A stretch of DNA of 64,000 nucleotides from PXAP01 sp964421595 (GTDB lineage: Bacteria > Bacteroidota > Bacteroidia > Bacteroidales > PUMT01): contig CAYQXY010000010.1 of assembly GCA_964421595.1 (NCBI GenBank), positions 1-64,000 on the forward strand. The letters are read 5' to 3'. Positions within the stretch are counted from its first letter, which is position 1. Every line of letters begins with the position of its first letter. The position numbers and the translations under genes are program-made. This document shows positions 35,282 through 44,784 of the stretch, piece by piece. The notes under the pieces were generated by a model, which was not told the DNA's origin, did no database searches, and was given only the letters and a program-made list of their open reading frames with translations.

Positions 35282-35289
35282 CAAAATTA
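35282..35289 (-). promoter_or_regulatory. Promoter core for the gene at 34752-35261
   Basis: TAATTTTG on the minus strand matches TAnnTTTG and places transcription start about 15 bases before the ATG. No well-spaced -33 element is seen. Confidence 0.3.
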
Positions 35290-35389
35290 ATAAGAATTGA
35301 CAAAACAATAGTGCGAAGCCTTTACAGGTTTCTGATTTATAATCAGGTTTTTTTGCTAAAATCAGATAATTTTGTTAACTTAACAGTAT

Positions 35390-35397
35390 TAGTTTTG
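35390..35397 (+). promoter_or_regulatory. Promoter core for cassette copy 2
   Basis: TAGTTTTG matches TAnnTTTG, with TTTG at 35371-35374 upstream, although the 15-base spacing is short. It implies a leader of about 65-70 bases before the YtxH start. Confidence 0.35.
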
Positions 35398-35471
35398 TTA
35401 ATTGTTAGGAAGTAATAAATGCTTCCTTCTCAGATTAACCTTAAATATTAACCATTTAAAAAACAATAATC

Positions 35472-35753
35472 ATGAACAAAACAAGCGTATTGCTCGGATT
35501 TCTGATTGGTGCAGCCGCAGGCGCGGCAGCAGGTATATTATATGCTCCGGACAAAGGAGTTGAAACCAGAAGTAAAATAAAAGACAAGGCTCAGAAATCT
35601 ACTGACGATCTGAAAGTGACCTTGTCTCATAAAATTGATGAGTTAAGTAATTTTATTTCGCGATTTGCCGATGATACAAAATCAAAAGTATCGGAAATGG
35701 AAAGGAAATCGCAACAGGAAGTAAAAGATACCAAAGCAAATATTATTAAATAA
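35472..35753 (+). CDS. YtxH-like protein, cassette copy 2
   Basis: The 93-residue paralogue of the protein at 28462 has the same length and layout: a Gly/Ala-rich membrane helix (LLGFLIGAAAGAAAGILYAP), then DKGVETRSKIKDKAQ and an amphipathic helix (LSHKIDELSNFISRFADDTKSKV). It heads the second cassette; the holin-like gene begins 6 bases later, the same spacing as in copy 1. Confidence 0.85.
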   Translation: MNKTSVLLGFLIGAAAGAAAGILYAPDKGVETRSKIKDKAQKSTDDLKVTLSHKIDELSNFISRFADDTKSKVSEMERKSQQEVKDTKANIIK

Positions 35754-35759
35754 ATTTTA

Positions 35760-36137
35760 ATGGCAGGTAAATCTTTTACTGGTAACGTTGCTGAAATAAT
35801 TACGATTGCACGTTCTTATCTGAATTCCAGAGTTGAACTATGGAAATTGTCTCTGCTGGAGAAAGTATCCCTGGCAGGGGCATATTTCCTTAGTGTTATT
35901 ATTATTGTGCTAATCGGTGCGTTCTTTCTACTGTTCATTTCACTTGCATTTGCCTTTTGGTATGGGCAGACTACAGGTAATATTGCAACCGGGTTTCTTA
36001 TTGCTGCAGGCTTTTATATTTTGGTCGGCATCATATTCCTGGTCAGCCGTGATTATTTAATAACCAGGCCGCTGATAAGGGCAATTTCCTCCATTATATA
36101 CAAGAGCGATGATGATGATGAAATGGATGAGGTATGA
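35760..36137 (+). CDS. Holin-like membrane protein, cassette copy 2
   Basis: The 125-residue protein matches copy 1 in length and order: an amphipathic helix (VAEIITIARSYLNSRVELWKLSLLEK), two membrane helices (SLAGAYFLSVIIIVLIGAFFLLFISLAFAFWYG and FLIAAGFYILVGIIFLVS) and an acidic tail (DDDDEMDEV). Conservation of SRVELWKLSLLEK and of the tail shows selection on these parts. The ATGA overlap with the next gene is also kept. Confidence 0.85.
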   Translation: MAGKSFTGNVAEIITIARSYLNSRVELWKLSLLEKVSLAGAYFLSVIIIVLIGAFFLLFISLAFAFWYGQTTGNIATGFLIAAGFYILVGIIFLVSRDYLITRPLIRAISSIIYKSDDDDEMDEV

Positions 36138-36400
36138 AAAAGTCCAGACGGAAATATAAAACTATACATGATATAAGGCTGGCTAAGGAGAAATACAGGT
36201 ATGACACAATTGTACACCGGGAGAAACTGTATTATAATACCGGCTTGATTTTCTCAAACTTGTCCCTTTCCATGATGGACTTGAGTTTAAATGTCCGCAG
36301 TAAACTTTTCAATTATTCATTTTTTCGTACTTTATTCAAAACAAGAATGATAATTGGCGTTGTAAAAAACATCGCCAACCTGTTCAGGCAGCCACGGTAA
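36134..36400 (+). CDS. Small basic protein, third gene of cassette copy 2
   Basis: This 88-residue basic protein starts KKSRRKYKTIHDIRLAKEKYRYD and shares only scattered motifs with its 91-residue partner in copy 1 (DIRLA, SLSM). It diverged faster than the other two cassette genes. Function unknown; the ATGA overlap with the preceding gene suggests coupled expression. Confidence 0.75.
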   Translation: MKKSRRKYKTIHDIRLAKEKYRYDTIVHREKLYYNTGLIFSNLSLSMMDLSLNVRSKLFNYSFFRTLFKTRMIIGVVKNIANLFRQPR

Positions 36401-36451
36401 AGTTTTCTCCGGACCGGAGGACAGCCAGATCTATCATATTTCCTTTCGTAA

Positions 36452-37705
36452 TCAAATATGTTTTAATGCATGCAGCCTGCTTAACAAAGGCGGGTGCGAA
36501 TAATGTACAAAAACATACAATGGATGGGGCTTTAAATTACTCAGATTCTTAACTGATAGTTTTTTCAAAGCAGAAGCAAGATGCTTTGCCGGGTGGTTTT
36601 GCGCGGCAAAGTGATCTGCCTCGTATTCATTCATTCTTGACATAAGGTTTGCTAAAAGACCAAAAATCGCCGACACCGGCGTATATAAAATACCAAATGC
36701 AATTAGTCCAATATGAAATGACGGTTCTTCACTTCCAAGTGCAGCTGACAGTGCAGGATCTGAAACTGAAATTGATAGTAAATAGAGGGTAACGGCAGTG
36801 GTAACCAATGATATCAGCATACCTGATAATATATGATTCTTTTTATAATGGCCTATCTCATGGGCAAGGACCCCTGTAATTTCCGGTATGGAAAGATCAT
36901 TAATTAATGTATCAAATAAAACTATTCGTTTTTTCTTTCCCAGGCCTGCAAAATACGCATTTGCCCTGGTGCTGCGTTTTGATCCGTCAATTACATAAAC
37001 ATTATCGAGCCTGAACCCTGCCTTCTTACTCATTGATGAGATGGAATCCCGCAATTCGCCCTCTTCCAAAGGGGTCTGCTTATTAAAAAGAGGCACTATA
37101 AGGCTTGAATAGAACAAATTCATGAAAATCATAAATCCCGATATAAGTATAAGGGCATAAATCCAGAAGTAGTCGGTGGTCTGATAATAAAACCAGGTTA
37201 TCAGAGCTAAAAGCCCCCCTCCTGTTATAATTCCAATTAGCCACCCTTTTAATTTATCAGTAAAAAATATCCAGGGGGTTGATTTATTGAACCCAAAATC
37301 TTCTTCTATCACAAAAGTGCCATACCAGTCAAATGGTAATCCCAAAAGGTCAGAAGCAAACATTATGATACCGAAAAATATCAGTGCAACTATTACAGGA
37401 TTAGACGATAGCTCCCTGGCAAATTCATCTATTACAGCAAATCCTCCCAGAATCAACATTGCAAGTAAAAGCAGTACAGAAAAAAGTCCACGAACCAAAG
37501 AAAAACGTTGCTTAATACTTTCATACCTGACCGATTTGCTGTATTCTTCCTTACCATAAATATCTTTCAGATCATCAGGAAGCTCTTCCGATCTTTGCGT
37601 TGAATTGAGATATTCAAGGAAAACCCCGGCAAGAAAGGAAGCTATAACAATAAAGATTAAAACATAATGAAACAACATATCTGCATCTTTTAGTAAAGGA
37701 TGCAA
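36452..37705 (-). CDS. M48 family metallopeptidase, CAAX prenyl protease-like (Ste24 type)
   Basis: The 417-residue integral membrane protease has about seven hydrophobic helices and the zinc motif HEIGH at residues 282-286 (LAHEIGHYKKNH), with the third ligand Glu in NEYEADHFAA. N-terminal segments such as LPDDLKDIYGKEEYSKS and FGFNKSTPWIFFTDKLKG match the Ste24 family. In bacteria these are thought to act in membrane protein quality control. It is followed upstream on the same strand by two DUF6340 lipoproteins, with the nearest gap of 6 bases. Confidence 0.92.
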   Translation of the reverse strand: MHPLLKDADMLFHYVLIFIVIASFLAGVFLEYLNSTQRSEELPDDLKDIYGKEEYSKSVRYESIKQRFSLVRGLFSVLLLLAMLILGGFAVIDEFARELSSNPVIVALIFFGIIMFASDLLGLPFDWYGTFVIEEDFGFNKSTPWIFFTDKLKGWLIGIITGGGLLALITWFYYQTTDYFWIYALILISGFMIFMNLFYSSLIVPLFNKQTPLEEGELRDSISSMSKKAGFRLDNVYVIDGSKRSTRANAYFAGLGKKKRIVLFDTLINDLSIPEITGVLAHEIGHYKKNHILSGMLISLVTTAVTLYLLSISVSDPALSAALGSEEPSFHIGLIAFGILYTPVSAIFGLLANLMSRMNEYEADHFAAQNHPAKHLASALKKLSVKNLSNLKPHPLYVFVHYSHPPLLSRLHALKHI

Positions 37706-37711
37706 AGTTAA

Positions 37712-38743
37712 CTATTTTAGGTCATCCCTGCCAACCTGCCTGTCCAGTTCATCGGCTTTTTCAAGCCTCCTCTCAAGTATATCAATATATTCCGATGTAA
37801 CAGGATGCTGTCGATTCTGGTAAGATCTTCTGGCCCAATTATGTGCAAGTCTGTAATCTCCCTGTATTTCATAGATAAGAGATATATTATATAATGCAGC
37901 TGCTACAATATTTTGGTTTTGCTTCTCCAGCAAAGATTCATATTTCAGCCTTGCCTCATCAAATTGCCCATCAATCAAATCATATGCAGCATTTCTTAAT
38001 ATCCTGTTGCCTCTGAAAAAGTATTTACGTGGCACGGTTACCCAGTAAGGTGAAATTTTTCGTGCAAAACTCAGTGCAGTGAAATATGCCGATTCAAAAA
38101 ACATTTTATCCGGCGTTGGCATGTTCGCTGATATTTCTTCAGTACTATAGGAAGCGTGGCTCCAGGTAAGGGTGTCAAACCAGTTTATTTCTTCAGTAAG
38201 ATTTCCTTCAGGCATTTCATAAACCCGCCATAGCGCTGAAATATACACATCGATTTCGCCTTCATAATAATACCCCTGATATGTTCCGTCGGGAACACTG
38301 GTCACCATAACAGCTTCAGGAATCGTGATATAAAAGAGGTCAAAAGAAAAGACAGCATTTGTGTTCAGCGAATCGCACAAGAATCTGATATATCCGGGTT
38401 CAAGAAGAGCTGGTCTTGCCGATACTTTCCTGAGCGGTATTTCAAGTATCCTTGATGTATCAATAAAATTAATAACCGGTGATTCATTTAAAATATCAGC
38501 CAGGGCAAACACAATCTCAGTTGTAGTCTGATTATATAATTCCTTTGTTTCAGATTCAAAATCTAAAGTATCAACATTAACTCCAGCGCTTTCAAAAATT
38601 GCCCGGTTCAGGATCAGAGCATCGTCAATACGGACGATTGAAGGATTTGAAGCCGGTTCAAGAACCTGGACATTCAGTACCGACACCGAAACACAAGAGG
38701 TAAACAAAAGGGAAATGAATAAAAAACCCAGTTTTCCGGCCAT
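37712..38743 (-). CDS. DUF6340-like lipoprotein with TPR-like end, copy 1
   Basis: The 343-residue protein has a lipoprotein signal ending at Cys17 (FISLLFTSC). After LNVQVLEPASNPSI comes a mixed alpha/beta part with LILNRAIFES and TTTEIVFALADILNESP. The C-terminal 90 residues (AAYDLIDGQFDEARLKYESLLEKQ, AALYNISLIYEIQGDYRLAHNWARRSYQN) look like two TPR repeats. The family is Bacteroidota-specific with unknown role. Its sister lies directly upstream (50-base gap), giving a tandem pair before the M48 protease. Confidence 0.75.
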   Translation of the reverse strand: MAGKLGFLFISLLFTSCVSVSVLNVQVLEPASNPSIVRIDDALILNRAIFESAGVNVDTLDFESETKELYNQTTTEIVFALADILNESPVINFIDTSRILEIPLRKVSARPALLEPGYIRFLCDSLNTNAVFSFDLFYITIPEAVMVTSVPDGTYQGYYYEGEIDVYISALWRVYEMPEGNLTEEINWFDTLTWSHASYSTEEISANMPTPDKMFFESAYFTALSFARKISPYWVTVPRKYFFRGNRILRNAAYDLIDGQFDEARLKYESLLEKQNQNIVAAALYNISLIYEIQGDYRLAHNWARRSYQNRQHPVTSEYIDILERRLEKADELDRQVGRDDLK

Positions 38744-38792
38744 AATATTTGTATATTAAGAATTGAATTAAATTATTAACGTTTATGGGCAT

Positions 38793-39821
38793 TTACCGGA
38801 AATCTCCAAGTTGCCGGTCAAGTATATTTGATTTTTTGATTCTGTCTTCAAGAATTTCAATATATTCAGCAAACAGGGGTTTTTTATGGTGAATATATGA
38901 TCTCCTGGCCCATGCATGGGCCTCTGTAAAATTACCTCTCATCTCATGTACAAATGCCAGATTGTATGACGCTGCAGCCACCATTGAGGCATTATTGCCG
39001 GACAATAATTGTGTATATATTTGCTCTGCTTCATCCAGCTGATTATTTTGGATGTAATGTGCTGCCACTGAAAGTTTATAATTACCTCCCGCAAAGAATT
39101 TACGCTCCTGCTCAACCCAGACAGGTGAAATCCTTCCTGCACAGGCCATTGATGTTTTCTTTCCAGCCTCATGCAACATTACTTCAATGGTGGGAAGGAA
39201 TAGCCTGCTTATTTTACCCGCATCATTTGTTTCATGTTTCCAGGTTAATGTATCTGACAAGCTGTATTCATCAATAAGCTCACCTGATTCACCTTCATAA
39301 ATGCGCCAGAAAGAATCTGAGTACAGCCGTGAACCCATCTGGTAAACCATTTCAGAAGAATTTAATCTCCCCTGTATTACTGTTACAGTATCGAAATATG
39401 AAGCTTTGAAACTTTCCAGTGATATAATTGTTTTCACATCCAGTGAATCGCAGAAATATTTAACAAGGACCGGTGGAAACACATCAGGTACTACGCCGGG
39501 AGTTATCCCCGGCATTTCAAGCAAACGGTTTTCATCAATAAATTCAATACCCGGCGATTCATTAAGAGTTTCAGCCAGGGAAAATATGATTTCAGTAGTT
39601 GCCAGGTTATGCAGATTCTTAGTAATATTTATGCCGGAGTTATCCGGGAGCATTAGAAGGTTTTCATCATCGATGATGGTGCGATTAATTAACAGCACAC
39701 TGTTCATCAATGGAAATTTTGCACTTTCTGCAGGTTCGAGCACCTGAATATTGTAATTCATCACCGATAAACATGATGAAAACAGAAGCGGTAAAAATAA
39801 CAGTATCAGTCTGAATTTCAT
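38793..39821 (-). CDS. DUF6340-like lipoprotein with TPR-like end, copy 2
   Basis: This 342-residue paralogue has a lipobox Cys17 (LPLLFSSC), then NIQVLEPAESAKF, LLINRTIIDDEN and ATTEIIFSLAETLNESPGIEF. Its C-terminal region, with AAHYIQNNQLDEAEQIYTQLL and AAASYNLAFVHEMRGNFTEAHAWARRSYIHH, aligns with the TPR-like end of its neighbour. The two differ most in the middle, around residues 120-230. Both likely sit on the outer membrane. Confidence 0.75.
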   Translation of the reverse strand: MKFRLILLFLPLLFSSCLSVMNYNIQVLEPAESAKFPLMNSVLLINRTIIDDENLLMLPDNSGINITKNLHNLATTEIIFSLAETLNESPGIEFIDENRLLEMPGITPGVVPDVFPPVLVKYFCDSLDVKTIISLESFKASYFDTVTVIQGRLNSSEMVYQMGSRLYSDSFWRIYEGESGELIDEYSLSDTLTWKHETNDAGKISRLFLPTIEVMLHEAGKKTSMACAGRISPVWVEQERKFFAGGNYKLSVAAHYIQNNQLDEAEQIYTQLLSGNNASMVAAASYNLAFVHEMRGNFTEAHAWARRSYIHHKKPLFAEYIEILEDRIKKSNILDRQLGDFR

Positions 39822-39915
39822 AACTAAATTATTATTAATAGTATAAGTAAGTCTAACCTTTGTTTCAATTCTTATAAAGATTATGTATTTTTCAGGTTCA
39901 ATTTAAGAAATAAAT

Positions 39916-41085
39916 GTGATGTCGGGCAACCTGCTTATAAAAAATGTGTTATTGTACAAGGATATTGAAAGTAATTCCTGTTTTGATATTCTGACAAAGG
40001 ACGGGAAAATAATTTCCATATCTCCCCCGGGTGAACTAACTGAAACGGTTGATACAATTATTGATGGTTCAGGAAAAATAGCCATTCCGGGACTTATCGA
40101 AATGCACATCCATGGAGCAGGAGGAGCCGACAGCCTTGACGGGACAAAAGAGGCATTATCTACTATATCACAAACACTTGCCATACACGGTACTACAAGT
40201 TTTTTAAGTACTATGGTTATGAAGCCCGGCGTTGAGAACAGGCATCTTAAGGCGGCATCTGAATCCACGGGAAGAAGTCTTGGTGGCGCACAATTACTTG
40301 GTATTTATATTGAAGGTCCCTTCATAAATAGTGCCAAAAGAGGAGGAATCGTACCGGAAAGTATTACGGGCTCATCTTTAAAAATACTTGATCAGATTCT
40401 GGAGGAAACAGGTGACGCATTAAAGATGATGTGTGTGGCACCCGAAATTCCCGGAATTGGAAAAATCACAGAACATTTACTGAAGAACAATGTTATAGTT
40501 GCCTTCGGCCATTCAGATGCCGACTATAAACAAACCAAAGAAGGCTTCAGGATGGGAATAAACCATGTAACCCATCTGTTTAACGCTATGAGGTCGCTTC
40601 ACCACAGAGACCCGGGTCCGCTTGCTGCAATCTTTGAGGATCAAAAAATCAGTATTGAATTGATAGGCGACTCACATCATGTTCATCCCGCCTTGTTTAA
40701 GATGGTATGGGCGCTGAAGGGCCCTCATAATATCGCATGTATAACCGACGGCATTAGTGGTATGGGGCTCCCTGAAGGCACCTATGTTTACAATAACAGG
40801 AAATATACATCAAAAGACGGACTTGCAAGATACCTGGATGGCACCTTTATCGGATCAACCATGAACCTTCTTAAGATAGCAAAAAATTTTAAATCTTTCT
40901 CTGGCAGCACTTTCAGCGAGGCCATCGATACTGTTACTATAAATCCTGCCCGTATTCTGGGCCTTGACCATATTAAAGGAAGTCTTGAGTCCGGAAAAGA
41001 TGCAGATATCGTACTGATTGATGCCTCATTTAAAGTCAGGCACACGATTATCTCAGGAAAAGCCGTCTATCAAAGCCCAAATTAA
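39916..41085 (+). CDS. nagA: N-acetylglucosamine-6-phosphate deacetylase
   Basis: The 389-residue amidohydrolase removes acetate from GlcNAc-6-phosphate. Metal and substrate motifs are the HxH pair (64-66) in GLIEMHIHGAGG, YIEGPFIN, VAFGHSDADY, HLFNAMRSLHHRDPG and the active-site Asp region CITDGISGMG. The two methionines at the start leave a two-codon ambiguity. The sodium:solute symporter starts 14 bases later, so uptake and deacetylation of an amino sugar are probably coupled. A NagB-like gene lies 5 kb away. Confidence 0.92.
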   Translation: MMSGNLLIKNVLLYKDIESNSCFDILTKDGKIISISPPGELTETVDTIIDGSGKIAIPGLIEMHIHGAGGADSLDGTKEALSTISQTLAIHGTTSFLSTMVMKPGVENRHLKAASESTGRSLGGAQLLGIYIEGPFINSAKRGGIVPESITGSSLKILDQILEETGDALKMMCVAPEIPGIGKITEHLLKNNVIVAFGHSDADYKQTKEGFRMGINHVTHLFNAMRSLHHRDPGPLAAIFEDQKISIELIGDSHHVHPALFKMVWALKGPHNIACITDGISGMGLPEGTYVYNNRKYTSKDGLARYLDGTFIGSTMNLLKIAKNFKSFSGSTFSEAIDTVTINPARILGLDHIKGSLESGKDADIVLIDASFKVRHTIISGKAVYQSPN

Positions 41086-41099
41086 TATCGCCCAGCTAA

Positions 41100-42569
41100 A
41101 TGAACTTCACCTACCTGGATACCATTATTCTAATTGCCTATCTTACTGGAATTACCTGGTTTGGAATTAAAATAGCCGGAAAGCAATCCTCTACAAAAGA
41201 CTACTTCCTTGGAGGAAGAAAGATTCCCTGGTGGGCAGTTTGTTTTGCGATTGTTGCGACGGAAACCAGCACGCTGACTTTTATAAGTATTCCCGGACTT
41301 GCATACATAACCAACCTGAACTTCCTTCAGCTTACCCTTGGTTATTTTATCGGAAGAATGGTAGTTGCCTGGATAATTTTGCCAGCTTATTTCAGGGGTG
41401 AACTGGGAACTGCATACACCTTCCTGGCAAACAGATTTGGAGTACCAATGAAAAACCTGGCTTCAGGTATATTCATGTTAACAAGGCTGGCAGCAGACGG
41501 AGTAAGATTGTTCGCGACTGCCATCCCGCTGGCACTGATCCTCAGGGGAACTTTTATTGCTGAAAATATTTCCACACAATGGATATATATCGGTTCTATA
41601 CTACTTATTGCACTTGTCTCTTTAAGCTACACTTATGTGGGGGGATTAAGGGCTGTGGTATGGATGGATGTAGTCCAGCTTTTTATATATTTCGCCGGGG
41701 CAATTGCAGCAATATTAATTGTTAGCAGTGAGATATCAGGTGGTCTGCCAGGTGGCATAGCAAAAGCTTCCCAGGCCGGCAAACTTGAAGTTTTCAATTT
41801 CTCTTTTGAAGGAGGTCTGAAGGGATTTTTCTCGACCCCGTATACTTTTATTGGCAGTATTCTTGGTGGTGCCTTTTTGTCAATGGCCTCACATGGCATT
41901 GATCAGCTTATAGTTCAAAGGCTGCTTGCAGCAGGTTCTCTATTAGCCAGCAGAAAGGCCCTGATACTCACCGGGGGCATTATAATTCTGCAGTTTGCAT
42001 TATTTCTTTTTCTGGGAACTCTTTTGTTTGTTTTTTATGGCGGGGCAGTCATGCTTCCGGATGAGATATTTCCGAAATTTATTATAGAGGAAATGCCCTC
42101 AGGGTTATCGGGATTAATAATAGCTGCTCTTTTCGCTGCTGCCATGTCAACTCTCTCCAGCTCAATTACAGCGCTTGGGTCAGCAACAATGTATGATTAT
42201 GTGATACCGTACTACAAAAATCTCAGTTCGGTAAATGAGATGGCGATTTCAAGGCTTATTACGCTGGTTTGGTGCGGACTGCTGGTCGGATCGGCAATTT
42301 TCTTCATGTCCACTTCAAGTATTGTTGTAGAACTGGCTTTATCGATTGCCTCTTTTACCTATGGTGGATTGCTTGGCACCTTCTTTCTTGGCGTCCTTTT
42401 CAAAAAACCACAGTTAAAGCATGCTGTGCCTGCATTTCTTACAGGAATAATTGTAATGATATACGTAATAATTTTCACTGAAATTGCATGGACCTGGTAT
42501 ACACTGATCGGAGCAGGAATTACTGTAATTACCGGACTGATAATTACACGGCTCTGGAAGGGAGAATAA
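41100..42569 (+). CDS. Sodium:solute symporter (SSS family)
   Basis: This 489-residue permease has 13 or so membrane helices and SSS marks: YLTGITWFGIKIAGKQSSTKDYFLGGRKIPWWAV near the start, ATETSTLTFISIPG, YIGGLRAVVWMDVVQLF-like sequence (YVGGLRAVVWMDVVQLF) and AAMSTLSSSITALGSA. Its place 14 bases after nagA suggests an amino sugar or sugar acid derived from glycans as substrate; sialic acid and GlcNAc are candidates. The actual substrate cannot be read from sequence. Confidence 0.9.
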   Translation: MNFTYLDTIILIAYLTGITWFGIKIAGKQSSTKDYFLGGRKIPWWAVCFAIVATETSTLTFISIPGLAYITNLNFLQLTLGYFIGRMVVAWIILPAYFRGELGTAYTFLANRFGVPMKNLASGIFMLTRLAADGVRLFATAIPLALILRGTFIAENISTQWIYIGSILLIALVSLSYTYVGGLRAVVWMDVVQLFIYFAGAIAAILIVSSEISGGLPGGIAKASQAGKLEVFNFSFEGGLKGFFSTPYTFIGSILGGAFLSMASHGIDQLIVQRLLAAGSLLASRKALILTGGIIILQFALFLFLGTLLFVFYGGAVMLPDEIFPKFIIEEMPSGLSGLIIAALFAAAMSTLSSSITALGSATMYDYVIPYYKNLSSVNEMAISRLITLVWCGLLVGSAIFFMSTSSIVVELALSIASFTYGGLLGTFFLGVLFKKPQLKHAVPAFLTGIIVMIYVIIFTEIAWTWYTLIGAGITVITGLIITRLWKGE

Positions 42570-42714
42570 TAATGTTGTAATGCCGGTTCCGGCAAAGGTT
42601 TTTCGGTAAGGTAAATGGAAGTCCCTGTCAGTATCTAAGAATGGCGACTATGAATCCCCATAGTGGATTTTCACAACCAGGTTATTTACCATGCAGGGCA
42701 CACCACCTGAAAAA

Positions 42715-42733
42715 CCCCGGTCTGCGACCGGGG
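42715..42733 (-). terminator. Intrinsic terminator of fabG
   Basis: CCCCGGTC (42715-42722) pairs with GACCGGGG (42726-42733) around a 3-base loop. On the minus strand it is followed by TTTTT. It lies 26 bases past the fabG stop. Confidence 0.75.
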
Positions 42734-42758
42734 CAAGTTTCTGGTAATTAAAAAATTA

Positions 42759-43505
42759 TCACGTTTGCATTCCCCCGCAAACACTTATTACCTGACCAGT
42801 TACATAGGAAGACAGGTCGGATGCAAGGAAAAGCGTTACATCTGCAACATCCTCAGGTGTTCCTCCTCTTTTTAATGGAATTGTATCGGTCCACTGTTTC
42901 CGCACATCCTCCGGAAGCTTTGCAGTCATTTCGGTCATAATAAAACCCGGAGCAATGGCATTACACCTAACGTTTCTTGAACCAAGCTCTTTGGCAACTG
43001 ATTTTGTAAACCCAAGGATACCGGCTTTTGAGGCAGAATAATTGGACTGGCCGGCATTCCCGCTTACACCAACTACTGAACTCATGTTAATAATCGAACC
43101 TGAGCGTTGTTTAAGCATATATTTTTGTACAGCTTTGGTAAAGTTGAATACCGATTTTAAATTCACATTTATTACTGCATCCCACTGCTCTTCAGTCATT
43201 CTCATGAGAAGAGTATCTTTTGTAATACCTGCATTATTTACCAGGATATCAATGGTGCCGAATTCCTGAGCCACAGCATCAACGGTTTTTCCGGTTTCCT
43301 CAAAATCAGCAGCATTTGATGCATATCCTTTAACTTTTACACCAAGGCCGGAAATTTCTTCTTCCAGTGATTTTGCCAGATCATCATAATTCAGATCAGT
43401 AAATGCAATATTGGCTCCATGCCGTGCCAGGGTTAATGCAATAGCTTTGCCAATTCCGCGGCTTCCACCAGTTATAAGAGCATTTCTTCCTTCGAGAATC
43501 TTCAT
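42759..43505 (-). CDS. fabG: 3-oxoacyl-ACP reductase
   Basis: The 248-residue SDR enzyme reduces 3-oxoacyl-ACP with NADPH in fatty acid elongation. Marks are GGSRGIG (13-19), NNAGITKDTLLMRM (90-103), the catalytic Ser143, Tyr156 and Lys160 in YSASK, and the C-terminal YVTGQVISVCGGMQT. The NAGITKD sequence and overall length are diagnostic for FabG rather than other SDRs. It stands alone, away from other fab genes. Confidence 0.92.
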   Translation of the reverse strand: MKILEGRNALITGGSRGIGKAIALTLARHGANIAFTDLNYDDLAKSLEEEISGLGVKVKGYASNAADFEETGKTVDAVAQEFGTIDILVNNAGITKDTLLMRMTEEQWDAVINVNLKSVFNFTKAVQKYMLKQRSGSIINMSSVVGVSGNAGQSNYSASKAGILGFTKSVAKELGSRNVRCNAIAPGFIMTEMTAKLPEDVRKQWTDTIPLKRGGTPEDVADVTLFLASDLSSYVTGQVISVCGGMQT

Positions 43506-43714
43506 TTTATTTGGTTTTGATTAGAAAAGCAAATTAAAATACATTTTTCTGAAATATCAAATTAGTAAATGGACCTGACAACGACTCTGATACAATAACA
43601 TGTATCATACACCCCTAATTTTACATTTAAGAGCCATTTTAGAGGGTTTGGGATTAACGGCAGGGATATTTATAATTTCGAACCAGTCATGCCGTAAACT
43701 TACTCTAAATGCGT

Positions 43715-44758
43715 TTAACTGCGCAAACTGTTAACTATCGCTTTATTAATTTTACTGACTATAGATGGTCCTGTGTAAACAAAGCCTGTGTAAACCTGTA
43801 CAAGACTGGCGCCTGCATTCAGTTTTTCAATTGCATCATCAGCATCAATAATCCCACCGGCACCAATAACCGGGATTTTTCCTCCTGATTTCTGAACAAG
43901 ATAACGGATTATTTCTGTAGAACGCTCTTTAAGCGGCTTACCGCTCAAACCACCCTTTCCAATTTTTTCAATTTTTACCATGTCGGTTTCAAGTCTCTCT
44001 CTTTTGATAGTTGTATTAGTAGCAACAAACCCGTCAATACCCGTTTTAAAAGCCATATCAATCAGTTCATCCAGCTGGGAATTGTTAAGATCGGGAGATA
44101 TTTTAAGTAATATCGGCTTCTTTACAGGTTTTTTTTCAGACATTTCTTTTAACAATGTAGTTGTTGCAAACAAATTGTCAGCATCCTGCAATTCCTTGAT
44201 ATCACCAACATTTGGGCAGCTTACATTCAGCACAAAATAGTCCACTACCTGATACAAAGCTTCAAAACAGTACTTGTAATCATCAATAGCATTGATATTT
44301 AAAGTTATTGTATTTTTACTGATATTTCCTCCAATTATTACGTTGGGTGATTTTTTGCGGAGTTTTGAAGCAATTGCATCGGCGCCATCGTTGTTGATAC
44401 CCATGCGGTTAATCAGGGCCTGATCAATTGGAAGGCGGAATGATCTGGGACGATTATTTCCTGGCTGACTTTTGGGAGTAACAGTACCTATCTCAATAAA
44501 TGAAAACCCAAAACCTGATAATTCATTGTAAATTTCAGCATTTTTGTCAAACCCGGCAGCTAGTCCGACAGGATTTTTAAATTTTAAACCAAATACAGTC
44601 TTTTCAAGAACCTTATCAGTTACGGAAAAATATGACCTGATCATTCTTCCGATTCCTGGCACTCTAAATGCAAGCTTTAGCAAAGAGACAACAAAATAAT
44701 GGACGGATTCAGGGTCAAAAAGGAAAAGGACCGGACGAATAAAGAGTCTGTATAGCAT
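43715..44758 (-). CDS. pyrD: Dihydroorotate dehydrogenase (quinone), class 2
   Basis: The 347-residue FMN enzyme oxidises dihydroorotate to orotate and passes electrons to quinone. An N-terminal hydrophobic extension (LYRLFIRPVLFLFDPESVHYFV) is typical of class 2 and anchors it at the membrane. Catalytic Ser180 lies in FVLNVSCPNVG. Other marks are GLAAGFDKNAE, GTVTPKSQPGN and VIGAGGIIDADDA. It is followed upstream on the same strand by the XRE regulator with a 26-base gap. Confidence 0.94.
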   Translation of the reverse strand: MLYRLFIRPVLFLFDPESVHYFVVSLLKLAFRVPGIGRMIRSYFSVTDKVLEKTVFGLKFKNPVGLAAGFDKNAEIYNELSGFGFSFIEIGTVTPKSQPGNNRPRSFRLPIDQALINRMGINNDGADAIASKLRKKSPNVIIGGNISKNTITLNINAIDDYKYCFEALYQVVDYFVLNVSCPNVGDIKELQDADNLFATTTLLKEMSEKKPVKKPILLKISPDLNNSQLDELIDMAFKTGIDGFVATNTTIKRERLETDMVKIEKIGKGGLSGKPLKERSTEIIRYLVQKSGGKIPVIGAGGIIDADDAIEKLNAGASLVQVYTGFVYTGPSIVSKINKAIVNSLRS

Positions 44759-44784
44759 TTTTAGCCCAAATATAATTGATTTGT

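Noticed and set aside
35332..35353. CTGATT/AATCAG hairpin followed by T residues on the + strand
   Set aside because: No gene or promoter that would need it is visible; the nearest + strand gene ends 1.5 kb upstream.
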